Assembly (NCBI GenBank): GCA_026990615.1
Contig: JALXDB010000320.1
Coordinates: 1-16,925, forward strand
Origin: Spirochaetota bacterium
Lineage (GTDB): Bacteria; Spirochaetota; B62-G9
Direction: 5' to 3'
DNA: 16,925 nucleotides
In this document: positions 7,894 through 15,098 of the stretch, piece after piece
Layout of the letters: every line of letters begins with the position of its first letter
Numbering within the stretch: position 1 is the first letter of the stretch
Notes under the pieces: model-generated
Told to the model about the DNA's origin: nothing
Seen by the model: only the letters and a program-made list of their open reading frames with translations
The model's database searches: none
Program-made: the position numbers and the translations under genes

Positions 7894-9615
7894 ATGAATT
7901 ATCTTATTGTAAGGTCACAGTTGGTTTTAATTATTTTACTTTTCCTGATTTATCCATGGGTTTTGTACGGTAGAGTAAACGATAGACAAATTGCTTCAGA
8001 ATTTGAGAATCAGAATACCGGTATAACCGACCTTGATGACAGTTTGGTATACACATTATACACAGATAGTGGAGAATCAATAAAGCTCCAATTGTCAAAA
8101 TCTTCGATATATCACTATGAGATATTGAGGATAAAAGCATATCCTAACTTTAAAATTAGCGGCAAACTTGCGCTTTCGGTTGTAAATGGCGATGGAACGC
8201 AAACACTGTCGGCAAACATACTCAGGTACGAGGCCTTTCTGAAAGATGGGGCTGTATATACCGCGGTATACATGCCTCCTTGGAATGCACCGGAAGGAGA
8301 ATACCGTATAAGAGTATATTATAAAAACAATCCCTTAAACTGCGAACATGGGATTACCTTTTATCTAAAAAGAAGGAAAGTTGAAAAATTAAAAACCCCT
8401 CTTACAGTTGCCGATCTTGAGATGAATAAGAGCGTGCGGAAGGTTAATGTAAGGGGTGTAACGGGAGAGCCAGTGGGACCGGAGGGAATAATTGACTGGG
8501 TTAATTTTCTCCGGGCTAATGCGCTGTGGATTCTGGCCGGTGAAACAACATCTTTTAAAAAAAGAGTCGCGTGTGATAAAACGCCGTACTGGGATAAAGG
8601 GCCTCTGGAAAACCTCGATACATTGAAGGTTTTGGCAAAGAGCGAGGGAATTAAGGTTGGAGCCTATGTAATATCATTTTTTGTACCGGGAAAAAGGGGA
8701 GTTCCGAAGAGATACAGACCTGGAATTGGATACGATAAAGAGAGTGGAAAACTTTACAGTTCCAGGCATATATCTCTCAATTCCAAAAAACGGATAGAGG
8801 ATATTGTGAAGCTGGTGAAGAGGTTTCAAAACGATCCATATATCGACTATATAGGGTTTGATTTTATAAGAACCGGACGTGTCGATGGATACGAACTTGT
8901 GAACGATTTTGTTAAAGAATCCAATATCAGTAGGCCGCAGGGATGGAAAAAGATGAATCTGAACAGCAGAATGAAGTGGCTTGCCAGAGAAATAGAGGTA
9001 AACAATAATCCTGTTATTGTAAAAAAATGGAGATGGTGGAGGGCCCATAGAGTTGCTCTGATAGTAAAATACATAATACTTAAAGCCCGGATTACAAAAC
9101 CTGTTTGGGTTTTTACACTCGGCTGGCGCCACGGGAGTATGCATGGCCAGGACCCTGTTATGTTTTTCGATGCAGGGGTTAGCATAGATGCTGTGATGCT
9201 TTATGAAGCGAACAACAGGCAGTTTACGAAGATGATGAAGCAGTGGAAAAGATACATGACCGAGGAACAGGGAAATCTTATTGTAGGAAACTGTGTTGAT
9301 TACAAGCTTCTCGACTCCGATTTTCTTGATCCTCCCGATGAGATGTTCAGAAGGAACAGGGTAGGGTACAGCAGTATTTATAAAAATGGACTGGCTAAGG
9401 GAATATTTTTTCACGATATAGCCCGTGCTATATGGGGCAGAAAAGGCGGATATGACGGGTGGAGGTATGCATTAAAGTTTGCTGAAAACGTGATTGATCT
9501 TCAGAACATGATTGGAGAAAATGAGATAATGACAGATATAATTCTAAACCGAGAAAAGATTCGTAAATTTATTTTCCATAGTTTTCTATGGTCTGTAAAG
9601 GACGAACCTCTTTAA
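7894..9615 (+). CDS. Exported protein, probable TIM-barrel glycoside hydrolase-like
   Basis: 573 aa with an N-terminal hydrophobic segment at about 9-26 followed by a polar mature region, consistent with Sec export. AGGA sits 6 bases before the ATG, inside the upstream small gene. Residues about 45-170 look like an Ig-type beta-sandwich (SGKLALSVVNGDG, PEGEYRIRVYYKNN). Residues about 180-560 resemble a beta/alpha barrel: LRANALWILAGE, GIKVGAYVISFF, then YIDYIGFDFIRTG with D323 in the place where GHL10/DUF187-type enzymes carry their 'FDY-IR' catalytic Asp, and AVMLYEAN with E438 as a possible acid/base. This is pattern resemblance only. It is rich in Trp and Tyr, as sugar-binding proteins often are. 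The 3' end overlaps the convergent radical SAM gene by 47 bp. Substrate unknown. Confidence 0.7.
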   Translation: MNYLIVRSQLVLIILLFLIYPWVLYGRVNDRQIASEFENQNTGITDLDDSLVYTLYTDSGESIKLQLSKSSIYHYEILRIKAYPNFKISGKLALSVVNGDGTQTLSANILRYEAFLKDGAVYTAVYMPPWNAPEGEYRIRVYYKNNPLNCEHGITFYLKRRKVEKLKTPLTVADLEMNKSVRKVNVRGVTGEPVGPEGIIDWVNFLRANALWILAGETTSFKKRVACDKTPYWDKGPLENLDTLKVLAKSEGIKVGAYVISFFVPGKRGVPKRYRPGIGYDKESGKLYSSRHISLNSKKRIEDIVKLVKRFQNDPYIDYIGFDFIRTGRVDGYELVNDFVKESNISRPQGWKKMNLNSRMKWLAREIEVNNNPVIVKKWRWWRAHRVALIVKYIILKARITKPVWVFTLGWRHGSMHGQDPVMFFDAGVSIDAVMLYEANNRQFTKMMKQWKRYMTEEQGNLIVGNCVDYKLLDSDFLDPPDEMFRRNRVGYSSIYKNGLAKGIFFHDIARAIWGRKGGYDGWRYALKFAENVIDLQNMIGENEIMTDIILNREKIRKFIFHSFLWSVKDEPL

Positions 9616-10951
9616 TTTTGCCTTTAAATTGGCCTCTGGGAAACTGTTTGATGTACTTTAAATATTTTCTGTTGTGCAATTTCCATAAAAAGAATCCCAA
9701 TCTTGATACTCCCCAATATAGGAGGTTTTTATTATAAAACCTTTTGTAAGCCCTGAAGAAGAGCTTTTGAAGTTCCGAAGGGGTAACGTTTTTTGGAACA
9801 AACAGAACATGACTGCCGTCATAGAGGTTCCAGTCATTGATGAATATTCTTTCGTTTTTAGTCAGATCGTTGTAAAGCTTTGTGCCGGGTATCGGAAACA
9901 GTATTGAAAACTGGGCGGTACTTGTTTTTGATTTCTTGCTAAAATTGATGGTTTCTTTCATCGTGGATACGGTATCGCTGTCAGCGCCCAGTATGAACAT
10001 CGAATGAACATGAAATCCCCAGTCAAGAAGGGTTTTTATTCCATTTTTCACCTCTTCTACACTTTCCCTTTTGTTGAAGTCTTTCAGAGCCTCGGGGTTA
10101 ATTGATTCAACTCCAACAAACAGGGTTGTGCATTTGGCAGCTTTTAATAGTTCAAGCATTTCTCTGTCTTTTGCAACTTCAATCCTGAACTGGCTGGACC
10201 ATGTAAACCTGAGATCAGCTTTTGCAAGTTTTTCAAGAAAAACTTTTGTTTTTGATGGAATAGCTGCAAAGTTGTCGTCGTAAAAAAATGCATGCCTGAA
10301 CCCCTCGCTGTACCTTCTGAGAACTTCCTCCATGACCATATCAGGGTCTTTAACTTTGTATCGTCTTCCGAACATCCTGGTAACCGAACAGAAGTTGCAA
10401 TCGTATGGACATCCCCTGGAAGCCATGATAGGTGCAAATTTCATGTTGATCTTGCCGTTTCTGAATCTGAATCCCTGTAGCATTGTCAGATCCAGTACCG
10501 GAATATCATTTATATCTATATTTCTCTGATCTACCACTATTTTTTCGTTTATACTACCCTCAATTACATCGTTTATAACGTATTCGGCTTCTCCTACTAC
10601 CACCTGATCGCCGTGCTGAAGTGCTTCATTCGGGAGAGCTGATACATGGCTTCCGCCAAATATGATCTTTTTTGATGGGTATTTCCTCCTTATTGCATCT
10701 GCGATCTGATAGGCCCTTTTAGCTGTATGCGTTATGGCTGTAAAACCGACAACATCAGCCTCTTTGATTGCCGGGTGAAGTTCATCATTCTTCTCATTGT
10801 AAACCGGTAGTATATTTTCCTTGAAAACTTTTACCCTGTGCCCCCTGTTTTCAAGTATTGTTCCTATAATGAGATTACCTAAAAGTGGCAATTTCCTCCA
10901 AAAGTAGTAGGAGTTAAAGTAAGGTTTTGGTTCTACTAATACAACATTCAT
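9569..10951 (-). CDS. B12-binding-domain radical SAM protein
   Basis: 460 aa. Residues 1-135 form a Rossmann-like cobalamin-binding domain (NVVLVEPKP, ADVVGFTAITHT, KKIIFGGSHVSALP, VVVGEAEYVI). As usual for this class, it lacks the DxHxxG motif of base-off methionine synthase. The radical SAM core follows with CxxxCxxC at C181, C185 and C188 in SRGCPYDCNFCSV, then the FYDDNF strand, VGVESINPE and the GADSDT segment. The C-terminal 70 residues are basic and helical. The class includes methyltransferases, ring-forming enzymes and lipid-modifying enzymes such as those of hopanoid synthesis; substrate cannot be read from the motifs. GAAAGGA lies 9 bases before the ATG. It is divergent from the DUF362 gene, and its 3' end overlaps the exported-protein gene. 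Confidence 0.9.
   Translation of the reverse strand: MNVVLVEPKPYFNSYYFWRKLPLLGNLIIGTILENRGHRVKVFKENILPVYNEKNDELHPAIKEADVVGFTAITHTAKRAYQIADAIRRKYPSKKIIFGGSHVSALPNEALQHGDQVVVGEAEYVINDVIEGSINEKIVVDQRNIDINDIPVLDLTMLQGFRFRNGKINMKFAPIMASRGCPYDCNFCSVTRMFGRRYKVKDPDMVMEEVLRRYSEGFRHAFFYDDNFAAIPSKTKVFLEKLAKADLRFTWSSQFRIEVAKDREMLELLKAAKCTTLFVGVESINPEALKDFNKRESVEEVKNGIKTLLDWGFHVHSMFILGADSDTVSTMKETINFSKKSKTSTAQFSILFPIPGTKLYNDLTKNERIFINDWNLYDGSHVLFVPKNVTPSELQKLFFRAYKRFYNKNLLYWGVSRLGFFLWKLHNRKYLKYIKQFPRGQFKGKIKEVRPLQTIENYGK
9576..9591. repeat. Short perfect hairpin inside the convergent gene overlap
   Basis: CCATAG (9576-9581), a TTTT loop and CTATGG (9586-9591) form a 6-bp stem within the 47 bp shared by two tail-to-tail genes. 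There is no T tract after it on either strand, so a canonical intrinsic terminator is unlikely. It may still aid 3'-end formation. Confidence 0.45.
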
Positions 10952-10960
10952 TAAAAAAAT

Positions 10961-10967
10961 TCCTTTC
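10961..10967 (-). promoter_or_regulatory. Ribosome binding site of the radical SAM gene
   Basis: GAAAGGA on the minus strand, 9 bases before the ATG at 10951. It supports this start, which also matches the beginning of the B12-binding domain. Confidence 0.65.
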
Positions 10968-11005
10968 GTTAAATGAAATTGAGACTATTATAGTATTACA
11001 CAATA

Positions 11006-11034
11006 ATTATAGTTAGGGAAGTGTTTTTTACCAA
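11006..11034 (-). promoter_or_regulatory. Candidate sigma70-type promoter of the radical SAM gene
   Basis: On the minus strand, TTGGTA (11029-11034) and a perfect TATAAT (11006-11011) are separated by 17 bases. The expected start of transcription near 10999 would give a leader of about 48 nt. A second TATAAT at 10987-10992 has no matching -35. The 212-bp gap 10952-11163 is very AT-rich and holds nothing else I can name beyond this and the opposing promoter candidate. Confidence 0.45.
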
Positions 11035-11101
11035 TTTTTTATAGGATTGCAAAGTTATTTTTTATCTATTTTTGTGATTAAATACCAAAATTTACCGTAT
11101 C

Positions 11102-11129
11102 CGGACAATATTTCTGGAGGGTATATTAT
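11102..11129 (+). promoter_or_regulatory. Candidate promoter of the DUF362/ferredoxin gene
   Basis: CGGACA (11102-11107), a 16-base spacer, then TATTAT (11124-11129), with an overlapping TATATT. Matches to consensus are 4/6 and 5/6. Transcription would begin about 28 bases before the GTG. AT-rich context makes chance matches likely. Confidence 0.3.
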
Positions 11130-11163
11130 TTTAAATAAAAATTAAATTTAGAGTGGCTATTAA

Positions 11164-12300
11164 GTGGCAATGGAAATCAAAAGCAATGCGGATGGTTCAA
11201 AGGTTGCAATTGTCGGGTGCGACAGCTATGATTTTCAAAAAGTGTTAAGTAGCGTGAGAAGGGGCTTTGAATTAATTGAGGCTTCTCATCCACTATTTTC
11301 ATCCGGTGAAAAAATAGTTCTAAAGCCAAACATGCTGGCCTCTGATTCGCCCGATCATGCAACTACAACTCATCCGTCAGTGTTTGGTGCCGTTGCGGAG
11401 GTACTCCTTGAGAAAGGTGTTAAACTGTTTTATGGCGATTCTCCTGCATTTCACAGGGTCGGGCTGGTCGCTAAAAAGACCAGGATTGAAACTATAGCAG
11501 ATAAACTTGGAGTTGAGCTTGCGGATTTTGAGAATAGTGTAAGAGTCTACTATAAACATGCAAGACAGAATAGAATTTTCAATATAGCAAAGGGGCTTGG
11601 TGGTGTTAATGGAATTATAAGCCTGCCTAAGCTAAAAACTCACGGGTATACAATTTTTACAGGAGCTGTAAAAAATCAATTTGGCTGCATTCCGGGCCTT
11701 GAAAAATCTTCTCTCCATTTTAAGATTAACGATCTTGAACAGTTCTCTCAGATGCTTGTGGATCTTAATATGTTGCTAAAACCGAGATTGTACATTATGG
11801 ATGGAATCGTGGGAATGGAAGGGAACGGTCCAAGGAGGGGCAATCCTGTTCATCTTGGTATTTTACTTTTTTCGACAGATCCTGTTGCTCTCGACTCGGT
11901 AGCATCAAAACTGGTTGGAATTAATCCCTATAGTGTACCAACCAGTATTAAAGGTATGGAATCAGGCCTCGGTTACATCGATGATATCACTATTGTTGGC
12001 GATAAAGTGGATTTTCCATTGAAGAGATTTTCCTTACCGAGATACAGAGGAAATCTCAATCTGATTCCAGCGCCGGTAAGAGAATTCATCAGAAATAGAC
12101 TTACACCGTATCCGGCTGTAGATTATTCAAAATGCATAAAATGCTATGAGTGCCATAAAGTTTGCCCTGCGGTTCCAAAGGCTATGGAGATCAGGGATGA
12201 TGGTTTCGTCGCAAGCAATTACAGGGTTTGCATTAGATGCTACTGCTGTCAGGAGATCTGTCCTGCCGGAGCCATCAAATTAAAACTGAAGATTTTTTAA
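11164..12300 (+). CDS. DUF362 protein with C-terminal 2x[4Fe-4S] ferredoxin domain
   Basis: 378 aa. Residues about 10-280 match DUF362: KIVLKPNML, DHATTTHPSV, YGDSPA, SLPKLKTHGYTIFTGAVKNQFG, DGIVGMEGNGPRRG and DPVALDSVASKLVG. Residues 318-375 form a bacterial ferredoxin unit: the first cluster uses C324, C327, C330 and C334; the second uses C356, C359, C362 and C366, with an extra C361 inside it. Such proteins are common in anaerobes; the biochemical role of DUF362 is poorly defined, and cytoplasmic electron transfer to an unknown partner is likely (inference). The start may be GTG 11164 or ATG 11170; no good SD separates them. The TAA overlaps the convergent hydrolase stop by 3 bases. It is divergent from the radical SAM gene, so the two may be coregulated. 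Confidence 0.9.
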   Translation: MAMEIKSNADGSKVAIVGCDSYDFQKVLSSVRRGFELIEASHPLFSSGEKIVLKPNMLASDSPDHATTTHPSVFGAVAEVLLEKGVKLFYGDSPAFHRVGLVAKKTRIETIADKLGVELADFENSVRVYYKHARQNRIFNIAKGLGGVNGIISLPKLKTHGYTIFTGAVKNQFGCIPGLEKSSLHFKINDLEQFSQMLVDLNMLLKPRLYIMDGIVGMEGNGPRRGNPVHLGILLFSTDPVALDSVASKLVGINPYSVPTSIKGMESGLGYIDDITIVGDKVDFPLKRFSLPRYRGNLNLIPAPVREFIRNRLTPYPAVDYSKCIKCYECHKVCPAVPKAMEIRDDGFVASNYRVCIRCYCCQEICPAGAIKLKLKIF

Positions 12301-13226
12301 TCCAGAAGCTGAAAACTCAGACCTTCTCGTGCGTATGTCAGATTCTTAAATCTTCTTCTGTATTTTGACTGCATTTTTTTTAACTCACCATCTGTCCTGT
12401 TTGGATCGTGGTGAGTAAGAATCAAGTTCTTAACCTCAGCCTTCCTGGCTACCTCTATAGCCATTTCGGCAATGCTATGGCCGAATCCCTGCTTGGGAAC
12501 TGGGAGAGAGATATATTCATCCTTTGTGTACTGTGCATCATGTATCAAAAGATCTGCATTTTTAGCAAAGTTTATCAGTTTTGAGTTACCAAACAGATAA
12601 CCCTCAACATCTGTGGAGAATACAATAATTTTATCTTTATATGTAATTTTATATATCAGTACACCGTTTGCAGGATGGGAATATTCATTCATTACTTCTA
12701 TTTTTATAGAATCGGCATCCTGATTAATGCTATCATGATACCTATTGTATACTTTTGCACTGGAATCTTTGGAGTCAATTATAATGATATTATCCTCTTT
12801 TACCGTATAAATCTTCTTCAGGGAATTTGTTTGAAAGAAATCTATTGGAAAGTTGGGTGGAGTCATTGATCTTTCAAGTACCACTTTAAGCTCTTCCCCG
12901 AAGTTTAAGGGACCAAACATTGTGATTATTGAATTTCCCAGGTAAAGCGGTTGAAAGAAGGGTAGGCCCTGTGTGTGGTCGTGATGCAGATGGGTGAATA
13001 GTATGTTTATTGCCAGAGCACTGCCCCTATTAGGATTGGAGAAATAATCTTTCATTATCTTTTTTCCGAGTTCAATGATGCCGGTACCTGCATCTATAAT
13101 AATTATTGCTTTGCCTGCTCTTATTTCAACGGATGTTGTATTTCCTCCAAATTGAATAGAAGATTTTCCGGGAACCGGATGGCTTCCCCTCACACCCCAG
13201 AATACCACTTTAAAGGTGTTATTCAT
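12297..13226 (-). CDS. Metallo-beta-lactamase-fold hydrolase (RNase Z / class II phosphodiesterase-like)
   Basis: 309 aa with no signal peptide, so cytoplasmic. The N-terminus FWGVRGSHPVPG followed by FGGNTTSVEI is typical of a widespread MBL subfamily of unknown substrate. The metal motif THLHHDHTQG supplies H79, H81, D83 and H84, and later ligands are plausible in EYSHPANG, FSTDVEG and LTHHDPNR. The fold suggests a phosphodiester or cyclic-nucleotide-type hydrolase; the long exosite arm of tRNA-processing RNase Z is not evident. The ATG overlaps the TGA of the upstream folate gene (ATGA), and AAGGGA provides an SD 8 bases upstream, so translation is probably coupled. The product need not be related to folate. 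Start and length are well supported; substrate is unknown. Confidence 0.85.
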   Translation of the reverse strand: MNNTFKVVFWGVRGSHPVPGKSSIQFGGNTTSVEIRAGKAIIIIDAGTGIIELGKKIMKDYFSNPNRGSALAINILFTHLHHDHTQGLPFFQPLYLGNSIITMFGPLNFGEELKVVLERSMTPPNFPIDFFQTNSLKKIYTVKEDNIIIIDSKDSSAKVYNRYHDSINQDADSIKIEVMNEYSHPANGVLIYKITYKDKIIVFSTDVEGYLFGNSKLINFAKNADLLIHDAQYTKDEYISLPVPKQGFGHSIAEMAIEVARKAEVKNLILTHHDPNRTDGELKKMQSKYRRRFKNLTYAREGLSFQLLD

Positions 13227-13825
13227 TTAATATTTCCCTTTTTTATAATTTTTATACCACTTTCTGTTATTAGATAATCGACATTAATGTCATTTTTCTT
13301 TACCGGTAAATAATCTGTTATCAGGGCGTCGTATGTCAGAGCGCAAACAGGAATACCACTATGTTTAGCCAGGAACCTGTCGTAATATCCTCCTCCGAAA
13401 CCGAGCCTTTCACCTTTTAATGTGAAGGCGAGTCCTGGTGCTATTATAAGGTCAATGGTGCTGTAATCGGCCTCCTCGCATTTTTCTGTGGGTTCCAGGA
13501 TTCCATATTCACCCGGTTTAAGGGAGTTTCTTGAGAGGTCTTTAATGTAATATGCTTTCATCTCATGCCTGGCTCTATCTATTTTTGGTACTGATACCGA
13601 TTTATTTTCCTGTAAAGCTCTTTTAATAATCGGTGTTGTATCTATTTCGCTTCTAAAACTTACAAAACAGAAGATGTGCCTGGCATTTTTAAACTTATCC
13701 CATCCAAACAGATGATTACGAATTTTTTCATCCAGCTTCTTCTTTTCCTCTTCTGGAATACTGTTTCTTATGTTTTCGGCTATTTTTCTTATCTCACTTT
13801 TTGACATTCCCGGAGTTGTTTTCAC
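13223..13825 (-). CDS. 5-formyltetrahydrofolate cyclo-ligase
   Basis: Converts 5-formyl-THF to 5,10-methenyl-THF using ATP, returning a dead-end folate to the one-carbon pool. The 200-aa length is typical. The family signature GFGGGYYDR is at 142-150, preceded by DLIIAPGLAFT and LKGERL; the middle contains CFVSFRSEIDTTPI, and the N-terminal helices with KSEIRK are normal. The start is GTG at 13825, backed by AGGAG 10 bases upstream; an ATG at 13807 would fit homology but has no SD. The coding region overlaps the end of rarA by 32 bp and the start of the hydrolase gene by 4 bp, which indicates a tightly coupled operon. Confidence 0.93.
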   Translation of the reverse strand: MKTTPGMSKSEIRKIAENIRNSIPEEEKKKLDEKIRNHLFGWDKFKNARHIFCFVSFRSEIDTTPIIKRALQENKSVSVPKIDRARHEMKAYYIKDLSRNSLKPGEYGILEPTEKCEEADYSTIDLIIAPGLAFTLKGERLGFGGGYYDRFLAKHSGIPVCALTYDALITDYLPVKKNDINVDYLITESGIKIIKKGNIK

Positions 13826-15062
13826 CGTCTTTTATCTCCTTTAATCTATCGTATATTTTTTTTAATTCTTTTTCGCGCCCCATCTCGGTTGGTGTGTAAA
13901 ATGAAATATTTTTTTCCATATACTTCTGCCTTACAAAATGTCCGCCGTAATTATGGGGATATTTGTATTTTTTCTTGTCAGGATGTGATGCCCTTAGATA
14001 GGTTGGAACATCCATAAGTGGATTGTTTTTTACATAGGATAGTGCATTTTCAATCGCCAGATAACTACTGTTGCTCTTTGGCTGTATTGATAGGTAAAGG
14101 GTGGCATGGGCGAGGATTATTCTTGCTTCGGGCATCCCTATATTATCCACAGCTTCATAGGCACTGTTGGCAAGAACCAGGGCAAATGAATCTGCCAGAC
14201 CTATATCCTCGCTTGCAAGAATTATAAGTCTCCTGGCTATAAATAGAGGATCTTCTCCTCCTTCAAGCATTACAGCAAGCCAGTATAGCGCTGCATCCGG
14301 ATCGGACCCCCTGATAGATTTAATAAACGCAGATATTACATCGTAATGGTAATCTTCGTCTCTGTCGTAGAGGATCCACTGTTCTTTTATAACCCTGGTT
14401 AGATCATCCTTTGTGATTATATCTTTTGCCTTCAATGATACTGTAGCATCTATTATGTTTAGCATTCTGCGGGCATCACCGTCCACCATGTTGATGAGAT
14501 ACTTTTTACCGTCGCTGCTTATCTTAATTCCTGTCTTTTTCTCTGCAAGTTCTAGAACCTTTTTTAAGTCTTCTTCTGATAGTTTTTTAAACTCGAAGAG
14601 AAGAACCCTCGACCTTAAAGGAGGGGTCAATGAAAAAAAAGGATTTTTTGTTGTAGCTCCGATTAGTGTGATGATCCCTTCTTCCAACGGGGGCAGAAGT
14701 GCATCCTGCTGGGCCTTATTGAACCTGTGTATTTCATCTACAAAAAGAACTGTTTTAACACCTACATTCCGATTTTCATAAGCCCTTTTTACCGCTTTTC
14801 TTATATCATCTATTGTTGCCGTTACAGCATTTAGCCTTATAAAATCACTCTTTGTTCTTTTAGCAATAATTCTTGCAAGAGCCGATTTACCTGTCCCTGG
14901 CGGACCGTAAAATACACATGATATTAATCTGTCCTGTTCGATTAGTTTCCTGATTACAGAATCTGGACCAACAAGATGGAGTTGTCCGGCAAACTCATCA
15001 AGGTCTGAGGGAATCAACTTTGCGGCAAGAGGAATATCACTGTTATTGAATAATTTCTCCAT
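13794..15062 (-). CDS. rarA: Replication-associated recombination protein RarA (MgsA), AAA+ ATPase
   Basis: Homologue of E. coli RarA and yeast Mgs1/WRNIP1, a tetrameric clamp-loader-like ATPase that acts at stalled replication forks. Walker A is GPPGTGKS at 53-60, Walker B is DEIH at 109-112 followed by RFNKAQQDALLP, and sensor 1 is GATTKNPFF with the arginine finger in LRSRV. The C-terminal half has the family hallmarks: SIRGSDPDAALYWLAVMLEGGEDP, RRLIILASEDIGLAD and YKYPHNYGGHFV. The 422-aa length is normal. No SD is visible; instead two 11-bp tandem repeats lie immediately upstream. It follows the phosphohexomutase gene after 36 bp and overlaps the folate gene. Confidence 0.96.
   Translation of the reverse strand: MEKLFNNSDIPLAAKLIPSDLDEFAGQLHLVGPDSVIRKLIEQDRLISCVFYGPPGTGKSALARIIAKRTKSDFIRLNAVTATIDDIRKAVKRAYENRNVGVKTVLFVDEIHRFNKAQQDALLPPLEEGIITLIGATTKNPFFSLTPPLRSRVLLFEFKKLSEEDLKKVLELAEKKTGIKISSDGKKYLINMVDGDARRMLNIIDATVSLKAKDIITKDDLTRVIKEQWILYDRDEDYHYDVISAFIKSIRGSDPDAALYWLAVMLEGGEDPLFIARRLIILASEDIGLADSFALVLANSAYEAVDNIGMPEARIILAHATLYLSIQPKSNSSYLAIENALSYVKNNPLMDVPTYLRASHPDKKKYKYPHNYGGHFVRQKYMEKNISFYTPTEMGREKELKKIYDRLKEIKDGENNSGNVKK
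13836..13840 (-). promoter_or_regulatory. Ribosome binding site supporting a GTG start for the cyclo-ligase
   Basis: AGGAG on the minus strand, within AAAGGAGATA, lies 10 bases before the GTG at 13825. It is inside the rarA coding region. The alternative ATG at 13807 has no SD. Confidence 0.6.
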
Positions 15063-15084
15063 AATTAAACTTGAATTAAACTTG
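15063..15084. repeat. Perfect 11-bp tandem repeat abutting the rarA start codon
   Basis: Plus-strand AATTAAACTTG occurs twice without a gap (15063-15073 and 15074-15084), directly before the rarA ATG and within the 36-bp gap after the phosphohexomutase gene. It occupies the place of the missing SD. It could be a small duplication or a protein- or RNA-binding site. Confidence 0.75.
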
Positions 15085-15098
15085 GATAACTACCTAAT

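Noticed and set aside
8674..9414. 246-codon open frame on the minus strand opposite the exported barrel gene
   Set aside because: The opposing frame has clear protein-like features, including a signal peptide, domain motifs and a coupled start. The antisense translation shows no recognisable domain and is best explained as a by-product of codon use on the other strand.
9576..9591. Bidirectional intrinsic terminator
   Set aside because: The stem is only 6 bp and no T-run follows on either strand. Kept only as an inverted repeat.
10987..11012. Direct repeat ATTATAG spaced 19 bp apart, as a regulator binding array
   Set aside because: Two short AT-only copies in a very AT-rich gap. They are better explained as minus-strand TATAAT boxes or chance.
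10952..11163. Riboswitch (for example cobalamin) or small RNA upstream of the B12 radical SAM gene
   Set aside because: The predicted leader is only about 48 nt, and I see no conserved B12-box-like sequence or stable stems. The region is low-complexity AT-rich DNA.
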